7,943 nucleotides of DNA from Lachnospiraceae bacterium. Its GTDB lineage: Bacteria; Bacillota_A; Clostridia; Lachnospirales; Lachnospiraceae. The notes under the pieces were generated by a model. That model did no database searches and had not been told where the DNA came from. It was given only the letters and a program-made list of their open reading frames with translations. Shown piece by piece: positions 5,682 through 7,943 of the stretch (positions are counted from its first letter, which is position 1; each line of letters opens with the position of its first letter). Position numbers and translations under genes: made by a program. The stretch is taken from positions 1 through 7,943 of the forward strand of contig JAFSFU010000222.1 in the NCBI GenBank assembly GCA_017435025.1, given 5' to 3'.

Positions 5682-6869
5682 CTAAAAACCAAAAATCTCA
5701 TCCAGAATATGAACGGCCACTTCGTCTTTGGACATGATATCCAGTTCCACTTCTTTATCCTTTTTGATAAAGGTCACCACATTGGTGTCGGTACCAAAGC
5801 CGGCTCCGGCCACTTTCAAATTGTTGGCCACGATCATATCCAGATTCTTCTTTGCCAGTTTCGCTCTGGAATTCTCCAACATGTTCTGGGTCTCCATGGA
5901 AAAGCCACAGAGGAACTGGCCTTCTTTTTTATTCTCTCCCAGATATTTCAAAATATCATCGGTGCGTTCCAGTTCGATCGCCATGTCACCGTCTTTTTTC
6001 TTTGTCTTCTCTGTTCCAACCACCTTCGGACGATAATCGGCCACGGCAGCCGCCTTGATAATGACATCCATCTCATCACTTCGGGATGTCACCGCATCGA
6101 ACATATCTTTCGCGCTGGTCACCGGCACGACATTCACAAACATCGGCGGATCGATTTCCGTCGGACCGGTCACCAGAGTCACATCGGCACCGCGGTAAGC
6201 TGCAGCTTTCGCAATGGCATAACCCATTTTTCCGGTAGAATGATTGGTGATATAACGAACCGGATCAATCGCTTCTCTGGTCGGACCTGCAGTCACAAGG
6301 ATCTTCTTGCCGACAAGATCTTTCTTATATAATACTTCTTTCAAAATATACTGAAGAAGCACTTCCGGCTCCGGCATCTTTCCGGCTCCGGTATCTCCGC
6401 AGGCCAGGTATCCGCTTGCCGGTTTGATCACTTCCATCCCGTATTTCTCGCAGATCTTCATATTATCCTGCGTGATCGGATTCTCATACATTCTTGTATT
6501 CATCGCCGGGCTGATGATCTTCTTGCAGGTACATGCAAGTATCGTTGTTGTCAGCATATCGTCTGCCAGACCGTGCGCCAATTTGGCGATCACATTGGCT
6601 GACGCCGGTGCCACCAGAACCACATCCGCCTTTTTGGCGATGGAAACATGTTCCACAGAAAACTCGAAATTGCGGTCAAAAGTGTCCACCAGGCATTTTC
6701 TTCCGGTCAATGTTTCAAATGTGATCGGATTGATAAAATTGGTCGCGTTCTTTGTCATGATCACATGAACCTCTGCGTGGAGCTTCATCAATGCACTCGC
6801 CAGGTTTGCGATCTTATATGCGGCAATGCTGCCGGTCACTCCTAAAAGTATGGTCTTTCCCTTTAACAT
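5682..6869 (-). CDS. coaBC: Bifunctional phosphopantothenoylcysteine decarboxylase / phosphopantothenate-cysteine ligase
   Basis: A 395-residue cytoplasmic fusion enzyme catalysing two steps of CoA synthesis: CoaB joins 4'-phosphopantothenate to cysteine with a nucleotide triphosphate, and CoaC decarboxylates the product to 4'-phosphopantetheine with FMN. The CoaC half (about 1-185) begins with the flavin-binding ILLGVTGSIAAYK and has active-site His74 (SVEHVS), Asn124 in PAMN and the flap ACGD with Cys157. The CoaB half (about 187-395) begins ILVTAGPTREAIDPVRYITNHSTGKMG, including Asn209, then KAAAVADYRP (272-281) and an EKTKKK lysine patch (287-292). All residues expected from E. coli CoaBC are present. 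The ATG at 6869 has a GGAGGA ribosome binding site 6 nt upstream. It diverges from coaX, the preceding enzyme of the pathway, across a 104-bp control region. Confidence 0.97.
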   Translation of the reverse strand: MLKGKTILLGVTGSIAAYKIANLASALMKLHAEVHVIMTKNATNFINPITFETLTGRKCLVDTFDRNFEFSVEHVSIAKKADVVLVAPASANVIAKLAHGLADDMLTTTILACTCKKIISPAMNTRMYENPITQDNMKICEKYGMEVIKPASGYLACGDTGAGKMPEPEVLLQYILKEVLYKKDLVGKKILVTAGPTREAIDPVRYITNHSTGKMGYAIAKAAAYRGADVTLVTGPTEIDPPMFVNVVPVTSAKDMFDAVTSRSDEMDVIIKAAAVADYRPKVVGTEKTKKKDGDMAIELERTDDILKYLGENKKEGQFLCGFSMETQNMLENSRAKLAKKNLDMIVANNLKVAGAGFGTDTNVVTFIKKDKEVELDIMSKDEVAVHILDEIFGF

Positions 6870-6882
6870 TCTGAATCCTCCG

Positions 6883-6911
6883 TTGTAATTCCATGGAATT
6901 TATGGTAAACT
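6883..6911 (+). promoter_or_regulatory. Candidate promoter of coaX
   Basis: Plus-strand -35 TTGTAA (6883-6888), 17-bp spacer and -10 TAAACT (6906-6911) with an extended -10 TGG at 6903-6905; each hexamer matches consensus in four of six positions. The transcript would start near 6918, with a leader of about 56 nt. A perfect palindrome occupies the spacer. Moderate support only; no better coaX promoter is visible in the gap. Confidence 0.38.
6887..6900. promoter_or_regulatory. Perfect 14-bp palindrome, candidate operator between coaBC and coaX
   Basis: AATTCCATGGAATT reads the same on both strands. It lies in the coaBC leader just upstream of the coaBC ribosome binding site, and inside the spacer of the candidate coaX promoter. 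A dimeric regulator binding here could affect both genes. The regulator is unknown and the function is inferred only from symmetry and position. Confidence 0.4.
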
Positions 6912-6932
6912 GATGTTTGATTTCAATTATTA

Positions 6933-6941
6933 ATTATAACA
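6933..6941 (-). promoter_or_regulatory. Extended -10 promoter of coaBC
   Basis: Minus-strand TGTTATAAT: a perfect TATAAT (6938-6933) preceded by the extended -10 TGn (6941-6939). The -35 region 17 bp upstream (TTTCCC, 6961-6956) is poor, as is often tolerated with an extended -10. The transcript should start near 6926, giving a leader of about 56 nt that crosses the palindrome at 6887-6900. Confidence 0.62.
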
Positions 6942-6958
6942 CCTGCCGGTTATTTGGG

Positions 6959-6965
6959 AAAGGAG
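6959..6965 (+). promoter_or_regulatory. Ribosome binding site deciding the coaX start
   Basis: AAAGGAG followed by an 8-nt spacer to the ATG at 6974. The open frame extends upstream to a TTG at 6917, but this site and the family's N-terminus place the start at the ATG. Confidence 0.8.
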
Positions 6966-6973
6966 TTTTCTTT

Positions 6974-7747
6974 ATGATTTTAGCAATAGATATGGGTAAC
7001 AGTAACATTGTTGTAGGCTGCATTGATGACCAGAAAACCTACTTTGAAGAGCGCATCACCACAGACGACCGCAAGACCAGTCTGGAGTACGCAATTATGA
7101 TCAAAAACATTCTGGAAATCAACAAAGTGAAACGCAGCGATATCGAAGGCTCGATCATCTCCTCTGTTGTTCCGCAGCTGAATGGTCCGATGTCTTCGGC
7201 TGTCAAAAAAATCATTGGAAAACGTCCTCTGTTAGTTGGTTCCGGTATGAAGACCGGACTGAATATCAAGGTTGATAATCCGAAAACAGTAGGCAGTGAC
7301 CGAATCGTTGCCGCTGTTGCTGCGATCGCCCGCTACGAAGGTCCGATCATTGTCATCGACATGGGTACCGCCACCACTCTCGATGTGGTTGACAAATCCG
7401 GTTCCTACATTGGCGGCGTGATCCTCCCTGGTGTAAAAGTTTCTCTGAACGCGCTAGTTGGCAATACTGCTCAGCTGCCGCGAATCAACCTGGATGTTCC
7501 GAAACGTGTCATTGGTAAAAATACCGTTGAATGCATCCGTAACGGTATCATGTACGGAAATGCCGCAACACTGGACGGAATCATCGACCGTATCGAAGAC
7601 GAACTGGGCGAAAAGGCAACTCTTGTCTGTACCGGCGGTCTAGCCCGATTTATCACACCGCTCTGCCGTCATAAAATCGAGTACGATGAAGATCTGCTGT
7701 TGAGAGGATTGTGGATTCTTTATAAGCAGAATATGCTGGAGAATTAA
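6974..7747 (+). CDS. coaX: Type III pantothenate kinase
   Basis: A 257-residue enzyme of the ASKHA superfamily, within the usual CoaX length. It phosphorylates pantothenate with ATP in the first committed step of CoA synthesis; type III kinases need a monovalent cation and are not feedback-inhibited by CoA. Numbering from the ATG at 6974, the N-terminus ILAIDMGNSN holds the phosphate-binding DxGNxN with Asp6. GSDR (107-110) is the pantothenate-site motif, IDMGTATT (128-135) has catalytic and phosphate-contacting Asp129 and Thr132, and GGVILPG (147-153) and CTGGLA (about 219-224) follow. All family motifs are intact. It is divergent from coaBC, which performs the next two steps. A 16-bp imperfect inverted repeat starts a few bases after its stop. 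Confidence 0.97.
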   Translation: MILAIDMGNSNIVVGCIDDQKTYFEERITTDDRKTSLEYAIMIKNILEINKVKRSDIEGSIISSVVPQLNGPMSSAVKKIIGKRPLLVGSGMKTGLNIKVDNPKTVGSDRIVAAVAAIARYEGPIIVIDMGTATTLDVVDKSGSYIGGVILPGVKVSLNALVGNTAQLPRINLDVPKRVIGKNTVECIRNGIMYGNAATLDGIIDRIEDELGEKATLVCTGGLARFITPLCRHKIEYDEDLLLRGLWILYKQNMLEN

Positions 7748-7751
7748 GTTG

Positions 7752-7814
7752 ATATTTTGTTGAGTAAATATAAAGCCATCTATAGAAAATTTTAATCTTA
7801 CTCAATCAAAATAT
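7752..7814 (+). repeat. Inverted repeat directly after coaX (possible 3' stem-loop)
   Basis: ATATTTTGTTGAGTAA (7752-7767) is complementary to 7798-7814 apart from one unpaired T at 7806, with a 30-nt loop; two more pairs can be added outside (one G-U). The stem is AT-rich and is followed by TACAATAAAAC rather than a U-run, so it is not a convincing intrinsic terminator. It may stabilise the coaX mRNA end or be a remnant of a small mobile element. Confidence 0.45.
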
Positions 7815-7840
7815 TACAATAAAACTCAAAACGCGCTGGG

Positions 7841-7875
7841 AGTATCTATATGAGATTTTTATATCAATGGATACT
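7841..7875 (+). other. Stem-loop covering the start of a 9-codon open frame
   Basis: AGTATCTAT (7841-7849) pairs with ATGGATACT (7867-7875) over 9 bp including one G-U, and the loop can add TGA/TCA. The loop bases ATGAGAT (7850-7856) are in addition perfectly complementary to ATCTCAT (7914-7920), which includes the first bases of the possible downstream start at 7919. AGTATC recurs at 7911-7916. The pattern is visible; a regulatory role is inference. Confidence 0.35.
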
Positions 7876-7879
7876 ATAG
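7850..7879 (+). CDS. Possible 9-residue leader peptide MRFLYQWIL
   Basis: ATG at 7850 is preceded by GGGAG (7838-7842) with a 7-nt spacer and the frame ends at TAG (7877-7879), 39 nt before the next candidate start at 7919, which is in the same frame. The start lies in the loop of a 9-bp hairpin. It could be a leader peptide or a decayed gene start; short frames of this size arise readily by chance. Confidence 0.2.
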   Translation: MRFLYQWIL

Positions 7880-7918
7880 AACTTGAAAAAACGAGAATCA
7901 AGGGTGGTAAAGTATCTC

Positions 7919-7943
7919 ATGAAAAAAATGAAGGTCTCAGATA
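7919..7943 (+). CDS. Possible start of a further gene, cut by the right edge
   Basis: ATG at 7919 opens a frame reading MKKMKVSD to the edge of the window. A purine-rich AAGGGTGG (7900-7907) lies about 11 nt upstream, rather far for a ribosome binding site; GTG at 7904 and TTG at 7883 are in-frame alternatives. A second open frame begins with ATG at 7867 in another phase and also reaches the edge, without a recognisable ribosome binding site. Eight residues are too few to name a product. Confidence 0.3.

Noticed and set aside
5709..6332. Plus-strand open frame (about 207 codons) opposite coaBC
   Set aside because: Antisense shadow of coaBC: histidine- and phenylalanine-rich low-quality translation without family motifs, and coaBC has all its active-site residues.
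6917..6973. Longer coaX start at TTG 6917
   Set aside because: The added 19 residues are not part of the CoaX fold, and AAAGGAG sits correctly before the ATG at 6974.
1..7943. CRISPR array, tRNA/rRNA genes, transposase or phage genes
   Set aside because: No regularly spaced repeats of suitable length, no tRNA-like cloverleaf or rRNA sequence recognised, and every sizeable gap is accounted for; nothing resembles a mobile-element protein.

Overview
The window looks like core chromosome of a spore-forming member of the Clostridia, most likely Lachnospiraceae. This is an inference from the protein sequences (clostridial-type RF3, NrdR, a YlmC/YmxH sporulation-family protein, type III pantothenate kinase), moderate GC in genes with AT-rich spacers, and strong AGGAGG-type ribosome binding sites. 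I see no insertion sequence, phage gene, tRNA, rRNA or CRISPR array. Most of it is ordinary housekeeping sequence; the less explained parts are short intergenic segments.

Layout. Eight genes lie on the minus strand, transcribed from right to left: coaBC (6869-5682), prfC (5600-4008), yqeY (3983-3537), pepV (3508-2105), an amidohydrolase (1929-1132), ylmC/ymxH (1035-766), nrdR (701-246) and yqeG (237 to the left edge, truncated). One complete gene, coaX (6974-7747), is on the plus strand, divergent from coaBC. After coaX comes an AT-rich stretch with inverted repeats and possible beginnings of another plus-strand gene cut by the right edge.

How the genes work together. coaX (pantothenate kinase, step 1) and coaBC (steps 2 and 3) diverge from a shared 104-bp control region, so this locus encodes the path from pantothenate to 4'-phosphopantetheine. 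That region holds a consensus extended -10 for coaBC, a weaker facing promoter for coaX and a perfect 14-bp palindrome. prfC, yqeY and pepV are closely spaced (24 and 28 bp) and look like one operon with a promoter in the coaBC-prfC gap and a strong hairpin just after pepV. nrdR has its own good promoter, and its stop codon overlaps the yqeG ribosome binding site, suggesting translational coupling. ylmC is preceded by a sequence resembling a mother-cell sporulation sigma factor promoter.

Start choices. prfC starts at TTG (no alternative ATG). pepV and coaX start at internal ATG codons with good ribosome binding sites, rather than at upstream TTG codons that would give longer frames.

I did not find a convincing new multi-gene system. 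The best leads are the coaX/coaBC control region, the AGTATC/GATACT structures and 9-codon open frame at the right edge, the helically spaced ATCAAA motifs before the amidohydrolase, and the sporulation-like promoter before ylmC.
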